From: Leptoclinus maculatus
Taxonomy: Eukaryota > Chordata > Actinopteri > Perciformes > Stichaeidae
Reading direction: 5' to 3'
Assembly: GCA_032191485.1 (NCBI GenBank)
Contig: JAVDOI010000002.1
Location: 7,705,577 to 7,769,576 of the forward strand
DNA length: 64,000 bases
This document shows, piece by piece, positions 24,398 to 35,545 of this stretch. Both the position numbers and the translations under genes were made by a program. Every line of letters starts with the position of its first letter. Positions within the stretch are counted from its first letter, which is position 1. A model generated the notes under the pieces. The model worked only from the letters and a program-made list of their open reading frames with translations. It made no database searches and was not told the DNA's origin.

Positions 24398-27300
24398 ATG
24401 ATCCTGAGCAGCTTTTGTCTGGCCCTTCTCATCCCGGCCATGGTGGAGGCTCAGTATGAGAAGTACAGCTTTAGAAGTTTCCCCCAGAAAGACATGATGC
24501 CGCTGGACTCTTCTTACAGCTACGCGCTGGAGCAGTACGGAGCGGAGAACTGGGCAGAGAGCATCAAGTTCCTGGAGCTCAGCCTGCGCCTCCACCGGCT
24601 GCTGCGGGAAAGCGAGACTTTCTGTAGCCGCAACTGCAGCTCCGTCAGCCGGGACAACAGCACTCTGTTCGCCGACGGCAGCCTCCGCGTCGTGCGCCAC
24701 ATCCTGCTGAGAGCTGCGTGCCTTAAAAAGTGCAAGGCGGATTTTCCAGTGTTTAACTTCTCGTATCCAAGTATGGATTTACTGGAAAAATTCGAGAAGA
24801 GGGTACCGTATCGGTACATACAGTATGCGCACTACCAGGTGAGACCAATGTGTCGAGTGTTGTGTGCCCAAGAGGGCAAAATAAATGTAGGCCCTTACCA
24901 CTAAATCCTGAAGTTACTCCAACTGCTTCCCAAAGTCCCCCAAAGTTCATGTTGTAGAAATATCATATGAGACTTAAGTTATAAACTTGTTAAAATATGT
25001 ACAATAACACAGGAGCATAAAGTAGGGTATGTGTGTATTTAGCATAACTGTGCGTAACGGGCGCAATCACTCAACTAGTATCCGCAGTCGGTTTCTCGAG
25101 GCAGATTGCCTCGGGTTGACTCACCGAGAGGACATTTCCAGTCGGCGAGATGTGCAGTAGTTTCCCTGCTGCTTTTGTTGCGCCCTCCTGCAGACCAAGC
25201 AGTAGCTGAGCATGTGCCACGTCTCTTCCAGTGTTCCCCTGAAACAATCCCCTCGTTCTTCTCTGTCAGGCAGGTTAATGAGGACTAGGGACTCATTTCT
25301 GTTTTATCATCTTTGGTTTCATAAATTGTGTAAAGACTTCCAGCTGTTGTTATTGAATTATTGTGTATCATTAATTATATTGGTGTAATAAACGGCATAA
25401 CCCCTTTAACTGCTGGGACTGCTTCATCGTTTTGTCTGGTCTAACCAGTCTGGTAGATTAAAAGGTGAATCAAAGCTCTCAATCTGGTGATCAAACAGCC
25501 GCCCAGATTAACAAACATGCTTTTAAACATGCTTACAGGATTTACATTACTTTGATCTTACCTACTGTATTTGTTTTTACGGCATTGGACCATGAATACC
25601 AGCAATTAGCAGCATCAAAAGGTGGACCTCTCCTCTTCTTTGAGGAGGGAAGTGGGAAGTTGAATTTGTTTATTACACTTAGTGTTTTGGCCAAGGTTAC
25701 CCTGAATACCTGACATTCATGTCACATTCATTTTCTATTCACTGACTCAACAAGAATTCCTATTCCGACACCAGTGACCTACATCTGTCAGTCGTTGTTG
25801 CAGCAAAGGGGTCAGAGGCCACGCTATTCAGTGAAGAGTGGTAATGACAGGAGCTGCTGTTTCCCTTCATGCCAGTGAGAGAGATGGTGTCTCTTATTTC
25901 ACAAATCCCCCCCCCCCCACAAAATACTGTCATATTCATTCAAAAGCTGTCTATTCTTCCTCAGCTTAACAACTTGGAGAAGGCTGTGTCAGCGGCTCAC
26001 ACCTTCCTGAAGAAGAACCCAACGGACTCCTATTTGACTAAGAACATGAAGTACTACAAGACTCTGGTTGACGTGGAAGAATATCTAATCGACCACGAGG
26101 AGCAGCCGTATGAAGTTCGTAGATAAACATTGTCGTTCTTACCCAGGGTGCAAATCAAACGCAATGCTATTCAAACTTGCATTAACACATCTGTTTGTAA
26201 TCCAGAGTGTTTTCCTGAAGAGTGTGACGCTTTACAACAACGGAGACTTCAGCAACAGTGCCCGAAGCATGGAGCAGGCCATCACACAATACTTTGACAT
26301 ATACAGTCTCTGCTTGGCAGGCTGTGAGGGCTCATATGAGATCGTAGAATACAAAGACTTCTATCCCACCCTGGCAGGTAATAAGGGAGCAATTTAACGG
26401 CTGTTTCCGTTTCTTGTGTTTTTTGGAATAAGTCATTAATATGCTTGTTTGTTCCCTCAGATCTCTACACAGATGTGTTGAAATGTAAGGTCAAATGTGA
26501 GGAGAACCTGACACCCAACGTTGGAGGCTTCTTCGTGGAGAAGTTTGTAGCCACCATGTATCACTACCTCCAGTTTTCCTATTATAAATGTAAGAACTGT
26601 GACAAAGGCTCTGGATTCAGGCTTTTGACAACAATAAGTCTAAGACTGCTTTGACATGTATTATTGTGTGATCCTCTACAGTGAATGATGTAAAGAGTGC
26701 TGCTCCGTGTGCAGCCAGTTACATGCTGTTTGACCGTAAAGACCAGGTGATGCAGCAAAACATAGCGTACTACCGCTTCTACCGGGAGCAGTGGGGACTT
26801 GAGGAAATGGACTTCCAGCCTCGGCCCGTAAGTGAAACAAAGACCTCATTACTGTTCCCTTATGGTACTTCCTGGACTTTTGGTGGTTGAACCAGAGGGT
26901 GTTAACATATTTCTCACTGCTTTTACTAAACCAAAGCAGGAAAACGATAGCATAAAGCGGTCTTGGCATTAATATAAACACAATCTCAGGGTGGTAATTA
27001 GAAAGCCATGTACTCTTGTAAAGGCAGACTTGTTTTCCTATCTGTTTTACTTGGTTTAGAGTTGCCAGCAGCTGCAGTGTACCAGCTCTGATTGTTAAAC
27101 GTCTTTGCCTTTTGAAGTCAACAAGAGGACAACAAGGCCAAATGTGTTGCTTAGTGCCGAGCTATGAAACAGGCTTGTTCTTGCCAGCTACTTGGGTCAA
27201 CACGCAAGTTTATGTCACTTTTGTTTTTCAGGCGTCTCTGAGGTACTTTAACGAGACAACCAAGCAGAAAGAGATGCTGGAGTTTGCACTGAACTACCTA

Positions 27301-28485
27301 CAAACTGAAGATGAGGTATGTTGTTGTACTGTTGTTACCAGGCGTAGACGGTGGCACGTTTACCGGAAGCATTGGTTTTGGGCAGCAGAGTGAAATAATA
27401 GAGAAATAACTTTTAAGACAGTGAACCGACTCAGCAATGTGTATGCATGCAGTATATCTACCCAAACCTCAGCTAACATTAGCCACCATACATTACTGAC
27501 CAGACCAAATCAGGTTGTAGGTGCCAAACTGTACTGACATGCATCAGTATTGCTATCATCTGCTAGTTAGAAGAAAAAAATGTCACTTTCTAGACAGAAT
27601 ACAGGTCCATTTCACCCAAATTAGACATGTTGGTTTTTTGTTATTTTATTTATTTATTTTGTTATCTCGCTATGCTGATTTTATGTGATGGAGGTTTTCA
27701 GATATCTGACTTTTTTTTTTTAACTGCACCAATTAAATTCCATCAACCTCCATTGTGCTGGTGTGGCGGCAGAGACAGACATTTCAAAACCTCAGCAGAT
27801 AAAACCTAAACCGTCTGCATGACTAGACAACCCGAGGGGAACGTAGGTCTGACACTGTGTTTTTGTGAACCGACACTTTAAATTGGCTCAACAACAACAA
27901 CTGAACTGGCTGATCTATTTATATATACCTTTCTTTTGGAGGAGTAAACTAGCAGACTAAGCGCAAGCTGCTGTTGAGGTTGTGGATAGGGGGGGGGGGG
28001 GGATGAAAGGGAGAGAAAGAGGGGATGAAGGCTGCGGAAGAGAACGCAGGAGGGGGGGCTGTGTTTTCCGCCAGCAGCTTGTGGTATGTGGCTGGGAGGT
28101 GTTGGCCACTGAGGCTGTGCCACATCCATTTAACTCAGGTCAGCCCCTCCCATCTCTACACACTGCCTGGACCTAAATGTTGAGGAAGACTGAGAGGGAG
28201 AGTTAAGGCTGAATTACAGGGTGCACAAGTGACAGATTTATAGACCCAAAAAGGGAAATAGTATGCATTTTGAAAGATAGAGGTAAGATAGTAAAATGCT
28301 TGCTTGCTGTTGACTGAGTGTTTTGTGTTACCTTTAAGGGCGTGGTAAGTCCAGAAGAAAAGGCCTCCTCTCACACAGACACTGACACTGAGTTCGAGGG
28401 TATGGGAGACTACGAGGAGTCCTTCCTGGCTGAATGGTGGCAAGAACCCAAAACTAAGTGGGACGCTGGACAGGTCGCAGAATGA
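24398..28485 (+). CDS. p3h4: Prolyl 3-hydroxylase family member 4 / SC65 (non-catalytic leprecan)
   Basis: SC65 is an ER protein that scaffolds a complex with P3H3, lysyl hydroxylase 1 and cyclophilin B for collagen lysine modification. Exons: 24398-24838, 25965-26114, 26206-26377, 26461-26589, 26682-26827, 27232-27315, 28339-28485. The total is 1269 nt, 422 residues, against about 437 in human. A signal peptide is followed by a leprecan TPR-like region with four CxxxC motifs (CSRNC, CLKKC, CLAGC, CKVKC). Further landmarks are NLTPNVGGFFVEKFVATMYH and the tail with EWWQEP. There is no 2OG-dioxygenase domain, as expected. The donor of exon 2 is weak (GAA/GTTCGT) but phase and homology need it. 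It is head to head with FKBP10, as in human. The identity rests on family motifs plus synteny. Confidence 0.96.
25908..25918. repeat. C-homopolymer in P3H4 intron 1
   Basis: A run of about ten C lies shortly upstream of the acceptor at 25964. Confidence 0.8.
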
Positions 28486-28913
28486 CCATCTGTCCTCGTC
28501 TCCTGAGCAGAGAGCCTCCTCATCCGGCTCTGTTCCTCCTCGCCTGACAACATACCAAAGAGTGTTGACCTCCCTACAGACAGACATCGACATTTAGCAA
28601 GAAAAATAACAAACCATCAGTGTACGTTCCACCAGCAAAAGGATAAAATGACAAACGTACCCGTCGTGTCGATCAAGATCAGAGATCGACATATTGTGTT
28701 TTGGCTGTCATCAGCCTTTTAAAACTTCCATCTGTATTGTTAGTCATGGGCCTGTATGCCGATACTTGTCATTGACTTTTCTACAGTTTGTATTTAATGA
28801 CAGCTGAATGCCTCTGTGCCGTGTTATAAGGAAGGTGACATGTAGCTTTTCTTATGCTGAACGATTTGTCAACGACCAGTAGTAGTTGATGTAATAATTT
28901 GCTCATAATTAAA
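28486..28913 (+). other. P3H4 3' untranslated region
   Basis: Non-coding sequence ending in ATTAAA at 28908-28913, followed by TTGTTGTTGTTGTG. This is the best end signal in reach. The following 28914-29395 is AT-rich and shows nothing further. Confidence 0.6.
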
Positions 28914-29395
28914 GTAATATTTTAATATACTTTTTGTTGTTGTTGTGACTTAATATCAATACGATCATCAAAAAAATGCATGAGGCACGACATAATATTT
29001 GATAGCAGTAATGTTAATTTGATTCGGTGATTCATTTGATGAGGGATTTGTAAAGAAAAAGAAAGGCCAAAAAAGATGCTGGTTCCAGCCTCACTAATTC
29101 AATTTTGTCCCTGTTTTATATCGTAATTTGAATTCCAGTTTTTCGTCTGATTAAAAGGACCACTGAAGGACAGACAAAACAAATGATTTAAAGATGCCAA
29201 TCTGGAAACAGGAAGAGGTTTAACCACCACTAACACAAATAAAAAAAACAACATTAGCAACATTAATACATACATTATTTATTCATTATTTCACTCTTAA
29301 TTAAATGCTATTTATTTATGCTTTCATGTGCACACTTCTAAAATCAAGTGTATAATATTAACAGACCATCAATTAAAATGTACCTTTCTTTAATT

Positions 29396-30602
29396 TTTTA
29401 AGATTTTAGGACCTGTGGGGGTTCTAGGTGGGCTAAAAAGCCTGAACCCCCTTGTGTACGGTGATCAGAATGACCTGTTTGTCCAGGATTAAAGCTCTGC
29501 GCAAACTTTTACACAGAAGTATAAATTAGGCATTACTCCTTCCTACGTAATGTACACATCAAAGATGCTGCGTTTTGCACACACTGCAAGAGTACATTTC
29601 AGGAAATGACGAATAAAGAAGATCTAAAAGATCATATTAAGATGACCAGATAGCAATATACAATACCTGGAAGAGAATGTGTCCTGTTCGACCTTGTGAC
29701 TTGCAGTTTGCATGTTCGACCTATTTGACTAAAAGGAAGAGATGCTTTGCCTGGCTCTCTGATTTACCTAAACAAATAGCACAAAAGAAGGTTGTGAGCA
29801 GTAGAGAACATGTGTCAGTTCATTTTCTTAGTAAAGTTATACTTCAGGATTATTTGAATATATTATATTGAATTGACTGTTAGTTATTATTCATATACAA
29901 ATATCTGAAACATACGGTGGTTGGTTGACATTCAACTCCACCTGAGAGTTTGTAACATCTGTCCTCAGATGATAATAAGCCACCACACATGAACATTAGC
30001 CTTTTGCCTCACTACAGCAAGGTTTAATGTGCATTGTTAAATAAACAGTAAATATATTATCAAACTAGTCATCTCCATCTTCAATAACTATAACATTAAA
30101 ATGCTGCTTACGTGTTAAAGCATCAGCAATAATAATCTAACATCATTCTTGGCAATATCACAGAGGTCATTCTGTTTTCACTGGGTGAGCCTGTGTGTTG
30201 TGTGTGTTCTGATGCCATCCCACCCATGTTAATGTGGACGATATAATTGGTCAGTTTGACTTATGGGCCGTCAGGGGAGTGACGGTGGAACTGGCCAAGT
30301 GAGTCCCAGGCTCCTTACATTGGGAAACTTGTGTTAGTGATTTGCTTAATGTGTCTTACTGAGTTGGCACAACCCACATAGATAAAGCGGTATTTAAGCA
30401 GGGACTTTAAACAGAGAACACAGTGTTGAGATCTTGATGCTGAAAGTCAAATCTGCCGTAGGGCAAAGTCAAGTCAACTCTGTGGAATCATGTTGATGAA
30501 GAGCAGCTCTACCTGTCTCTTTATCTTCATCTTCAACCTCCCTCTGTTCGAGCAGGCCTCTTACCAACACAGAAGGTATGTTCACGTGGCGGTCCCATTG
30601 AC
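29396..30602. repeat. Segmental duplication, copy A (contains promoter and 5' end of the lectin gene)
   Basis: This 1207-bp segment recurs at 31764-32969 in the same orientation, with only scattered single-base differences and one 1-bp indel. The unit begins with a hairpin-forming stretch at 29417-29451 (GGGGGTTC...GAACCCCC). It ends inside the lectin coding sequence, just after the codons for VPLT. Confidence 0.96.
30391..30398 (+). promoter_or_regulatory. TATA-like box of the lectin gene
   Basis: TATTTAAG lies 99 bp upstream of the start codon, with no other open frame between. The same box is kept in copy B at 32759-32766. It is predicted from sequence only. Confidence 0.5.
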
Positions 30603-31260
30603 CTGGTCTTTGGCCCAAAAGTACTGCAGGGAGTACCACACTGACCTGGCTACTTTTAGAAATAGTGATGAATTGGATGCAGTACAGAGTCCATGCCGTT
30701 ACTGTTTGATTGGTCTCCAAAGAGATGAAAATGATCCTAATGTCTGGAACTGGTCTGATGGAGAGGAGAGCAACTTTACAAGCTGGGGACTTGGTGAACC
30801 TAATAACATCTTTGGAATAGAGAATTGTGTTTTTATGACAGGGACTTTTTGGTATGATTTTCCATGTAATGTCCCTCAAACATTTCTTTGTTACGAGAAT
30901 TCAATCTTGGTGAAAGAGAACAAGACATGGGAGGAGGCTCTGGAGCACTGCAGGTCTCTTGAGACATACTCCAGTTCAAGCAACAGAAATCATCACTTTG
31001 ATCTCCGAAACATGGACTTTGTAGGCAGCAATTCGGATGCCAAAAAAGCGATCCTGGATGCCCAGACGCCAGAGGTGTGGATAGGTCTACGTTTCCTGGC
31101 AGGAGAGTGGCTGTGGGTGAACGGGATGCCTCTGACGGAACAACTGCCGGCCTGCCCAGCACCCGGGATGTACTGTGGGACGATGGCGAAGACGGGGGAG
31201 CTGTTGCCAATGAAGAACTGTTTGGAGAGAAGGAATTTCTTTTGCTCAATAAGTGACTAG
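30490..31260 (+). CDS. Intronless secreted protein with two C-type lectin-like domains
   Basis: A single uninterrupted frame encodes 256 residues: a hydrophobic signal peptide (first ~23 residues) and two C-type lectin-like domains. Domain 1 has the WNWSDG block and EPN, the Ca2+-site motif linked to mannose-type sugars. The usual WND is WYD. Its cysteines are in KYC, CRYC, ENC and FPC...FLC. Domain 2 has VWIGLRF and WLWVNG and the paired cysteines near the end, but no EPN/QPD. Sequons NWS, NFT and NKT are present. This resembles teleost tandem-CTLD proteins annotated as mannose-receptor-like, but I cannot name an orthologue. The lack of introns is unusual for the family and suggests a retrocopy or intron loss. 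An ATTAAA poly(A) signal is at 31399-31404. Sugar binding is inferred. Confidence 0.9.
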   Translation: MLMKSSSTCLFIFIFNLPLFEQASYQHRRYVHVAVPLTWSLAQKYCREYHTDLATFRNSDELDAVQSPCRYCLIGLQRDENDPNVWNWSDGEESNFTSWGLGEPNNIFGIENCVFMTGTFWYDFPCNVPQTFLCYENSILVKENKTWEEALEHCRSLETYSSSSNRNHHFDLRNMDFVGSNSDAKKAILDAQTPEVWIGLRFLAGEWLWVNGMPLTEQLPACPAPGMYCGTMAKTGELLPMKNCLERRNFFCSISD

Positions 31261-31763
31261 CATACATGTAGGTCAGAGCCTTCATATGTAGAATCATGTT
31301 TTATCAGTCAATAGTTTCACTATTTTCTATGTTTGTACTTGTAGAAGAGGAGTAGATACAGCATCTGTATTTACAGTTTTTAGAAATGTAGCCTGTAGAT
31401 TAAAGACAGATGAAAACATGCTGAATCACAGCATGTTTGGTGAAAAAAACCCTGAAAATATATAGCTATTTAATTGTAAAAAAAAAAAAGACTTCTATTT
31501 AATTGAGTACATTTCCAGTCAGTCTGTGGTTCTGAGTTGGTATTTGAAATTACAGTACGAGTGATATTTTCTGTCTAAACAAACAACTACAAAAATGTGA
31601 ATGTACATTTTATAAACAAAATGTATTTCTATGTTATTGGTTGTCTGTCATGCGTCTGTTCACGATGTACCCTGCCTTCACCCAGTGTATGTTTGACATC
31701 AGCAGACATGTGGCACTTGTCCCTCATTTTAGTGAAACAGAGGTTGAGGCCTACTTTTGTGCA
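31261..31763. other. Lectin gene 3' region
   Basis: AT-rich non-coding sequence between the lectin stop and copy B of the duplication. It has ATTAAA at 31399-31404 and an A-run near 31478-31489. No other gene is seen. Confidence 0.5.
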
Positions 31764-32969
31764 TTTTAATATTTTAGGACCTGTGGGGGTTCTAGGTGGG
31801 CTAAAAAGCCTGAACCCCCTTGTGTACGGTGATCAGAATTACCTGTTTGTCCAGGATTAAAGCTCTGTGCAAACTTTTACACAGAAGTATAAATTAGGCA
31901 TTACTCCTTCCTACGTAATGTACACATCAAAGATGCTGCGTTTTGCACACACTGCAAGAGTACATTTCAGGAAATGACGAATAAAGAAGATCTAAAAGAT
32001 CATATTAAGATGACCAGATAGCAATATACAATACCTGGAAGAGAATGTGTCCTGTTCGACCTTGTGACTTGCAGTTTGCATGTTCGACCTATTTGACTAA
32101 AAGGAAGAGGTGCTTTGCCTGGCTCTCTGATTTACCTAAACAAATAGCACAAAAGAAGGTTGTGAGCAGTAGAGAACATGTGTCAGTTCATTTTCTTAGT
32201 AAAGTTATACTTCAGGGTTATTTGAATATATTATATTGAATTGACTGTTAGTTATTATTCATATACAAATATCTGAAACATACGGTGGTTGGTTGACATT
32301 CAACTCCACCTGAGAGTTTGTAACATCTGTCCTCAGATGATAATAAGCCACCACACATGAACATTAGCCTTTTGCCTCACTACAGCAAGGTTTAATGTGC
32401 ATTGTTAAATAAACAGTAAATATATTATCAAACTAGTCATCTCCATCTTCAATAACTATAACATTAAAATGCTGCTTACAGGTTAAAGCATCAGCAATAA
32501 TAATCTAACATCATTCTTGGCAATATCACAGAGGTCATTCTGTTTTCACTGGGTGAGCCTGTGTGTTGTGTGTGTTCTGATGCCATCCCGCCCATGTTAA
32601 TGTGGACGATATAATTGGTCAGTTTGACTTATGGGCCGTCAGGGGAGTGACGGTGGAACTGGCCAAGTGAGTCCCAGGCTCCTTACATTGGGAAACTTGT
32701 GTTAGTGATTTGCTTAATGTGTCTTACTGAGTTGGCACAACCCACACAGAAAAAGAGGTATTTAAGCAGAGACTTTAACAGAGAACACAGTGTTGAGATC
32801 TTGACGCTGAAAGTCAAATCTGCCGTAGGGCAAAGTCAAGTCAACTCTGTGGAATCATGTTGATGAAGAGCAGCTCTACCTGTCTCTTTATCTTCATCTT
32901 CAACCTCCCTCTGTTCGAGCAGGCCTCTTACCAACACAGAAGGTATGTTCACGTGGCGGTCCCATTGAC
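31764..32969. repeat. Segmental duplication, copy B
   Basis: A second copy of 29396-30602, direct orientation, offset 2368 bp at the left end and 2367 bp at the right because of one base lost near 32778 (TTTAAACAG against TTTAACAG). It stops abruptly within the lectin coding sequence. Confidence 0.96.
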
Positions 32970-32997
32970 AAAAACAGCAACATTAATACATACATAA
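32857..32997 (+). pseudogene. Truncated duplicate of the lectin gene
   Basis: The start codon, signal peptide and first lectin residues up to VPLT are the same as in the intact gene. The duplication then ends and unrelated sequence follows, adding nine residues before TAA. The frame is only 46 codons and lacks both lectin domains. The TATA-like box is intact, so it may still be transcribed; a short secreted peptide is possible but unlikely to be functional. Confidence 0.85.
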
Positions 32998-33279
32998 ATA
33001 CATTAATTGATAGTAAAAAAATAATCGGCAGTCGCAGCCTCAGATTGAAGAACCTCTTGTGGTGAATAATTGAAGGAATCAATATTGATGCATAGTTTTA
33101 CAGTTTTGCCCTTAATTACTGGGTTTCCTACCACTGTGATTTAAAATACATATTACGATATTTTAAAAATGTCTTTCAGAATCAGAAAACCAAGGCATTA
33201 AACTCCAAAGTATAACCATCTATGAAAACCATTAAATACGAATACCATAACAGCAATGTAGCAAAAGTAGTCAGTGTGG

Positions 33280-35545
33280 TTTATTTTTTAGTATTTTATT
33301 TTCTTTCCACTTCAAATCAACTACAAGGCTTAGTTCATTTCTCTTTTTTTGTCTCAATTTAAAAAGTGTCTAAAAATATGGGATACGTTGCATCTCATTT
33401 TTCGCTTTTTTTCCCCAGAAACTTCATTAAAACAGATTGTATTTGTTACCAACTCTGTACATATTGTAATGATAACAATAGTGCATCTGCCAATAGTGCA
33501 AAGCTCAACTGAACCAAACTGACCTAACACACATACGGTTTCAGACAAGCTGCCTCCTGGATCCCAGACCAGATCTCTTTAATCTCATTTACAGTGGGGA
33601 TCATTAAAAAGCCCCTGGGCTGAGGCGTTCACCCAGGGCTCAGAGCTATCAACAAATGTACAAAAGATTCATGACATTTAGGTGATGGCTGGAATGATAA
33701 GAGAGATGCGAGACAGCTAGCTTAGCTGTTACGTCACATTTAAAGACGCATGGACGGCGTTGACGACAGGAGAGATTTGCAGATGCGGGTCCTGTCGAGA
33801 GACTGACAGCTATATGTTTGAAACGGATACAACTCATTATTTTAACATAGCTTTTCAATAAATCTCCATACAGTGCATTTAACATTCAGTATATCTTGCA
33901 CATATTTACAAATAGGTGTGCATACAGTTGGCTAGTGCTCGTTTTTTTGTAGATACATGACATAAAAAAAACGGTTTAATTATTTATTAATGTGCTGCAT
34001 TATAGTGGTGTCATGGCTGCAGCGCACAACAGTTTGTAGAAAGAGATGATATTCTAGAGGTAAAAACCTGCCATTCTACCTGTGATAGGAGTTGTGTTAT
34101 TAATGTACATGGACACAACTGCCCCTAACACGCATACATTCTTCTTCTTTTTAAAAATCTCTAACACGCTTACATTCACCCGTGAACAGACATACAGAAT
34201 AAACCTCCCAAGGGTACAAACATTTGGCCTAAAAGTGGTGAGCACGCACACAGACAGATATTGTGGAATGTATGTTGGTCGGTCTGTGGTTGAAAACACT
34301 AAGTTACGGTCTCTGCTGCGTTAACAGTTCAGTGGTTCACAATGATCCCAAAACCATAACACCTAGCTTCCCTTTTAGTACCTGAAACTTTAGGGGGGCA
34401 AGTAGGATGCCTCATGTTAAAAGGACAAATAACATTGAACATGAACTCAGTTATCAGGCAGGGCTCTGGCTAATGGCTGACTGGTTTTTGCGCCATTGTT
34501 TATATAATCGATAGTCCTTCCTCAGACTCTCTTTGGAAAACATGCTAACAACAGTCCAATGTACGGTTTCTTTTTAGTTGTCCATGTTGCCAAACTTTGT
34601 AGATTAAAACAGATAATTGTCCACTTTTCCAAAGCCTGGCCTTGGAGCCTCAGGTCCTTCTCCTTTAAGTTAAGAAAAAAGGAAACTATTCCACTCCTGT
34701 TACTTTATTTCAGTCTGTTAAATGGCCAGTCTGTCTGTGTGCTAGTCCAACATTTACCCGTGGACTAAGTTGGTGGCCGGCTTAGTTTGTATGCAGGCAG
34801 GCAGGCATTGGAAAGACATGTCTCGTATTAAATTGGTCCACCGTTGATATGTTCTTCATCAGACTGTTCAGGAGGTACACAGACACCGAATCACATTCTC
34901 AGAGCCACCGGACTGGAGGAAGACCCTTGTGTCTCCCACAGGTTGAGCCAGATGCTCACTATGGACGTGTCCTGGACACAGTCCTCAGCTGCCTGCCGGA
35001 AGCAGCCACACGAGTGTGATGCGGCTGGTATGGTGAGAGGAGCTCCACGAGCCCAGAGGAGGACGGAGCCAGGCAGGAGGACAGACGATAGGAGCAGACG
35101 GGGACGTGGAGGAAACGATAATCGGAAGAGGTTTGGAGAAATTTGGGGACAGGAGTGGAAGACTTTTTTTTTTGTTCCCCTCTTCTCTGATGTGTAAACG
35201 GTGGAGGAATACAGGAGTAGACAGGACAGAGAGACAGAAAGACAGACAGACATCTTATCCACCACCAGATCTGAAAGAGAAGTGAAAAAGCACAAAGTTA
35301 ACAGAAAGAAAACAAATACTGACTGTTAGGCAACAGAATATGAAGATGCTTGAGAAATGGAAGAAGCTATTTTGCTTAAAGGGAATATTATATTATATAT
35401 TATATTATTATAAGACTGGGGACAGTAGATGGATGGAGAGTTGATGTTTTTTTCTAAGCAGAAAATGAAATGAGATGAAGAATTTGAGCATGGTGCGCTG
35501 TGGGAATGATGAGTCAAGGGATGAACTTTAGATGGAGGATGAAGA
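33280..35545 (-). other. Probable ADAM11 3' untranslated region
   Basis: On the minus strand the sequence below the ADAM11 stop shows no supported gene for over 2 kb. A canonical AATAAA (TTTATT on plus) is at 33280-33285. A long 3' UTR is common in neuronal genes, but the extent here is inferred. Confidence 0.45.

Noticed and set aside
29677..29871. 64-codon frame kept in both duplicated units
   Set aside because: The two copies are so recent that any frame would be kept. There is one synonymous and one replacement change, no domain and no splice or family evidence.
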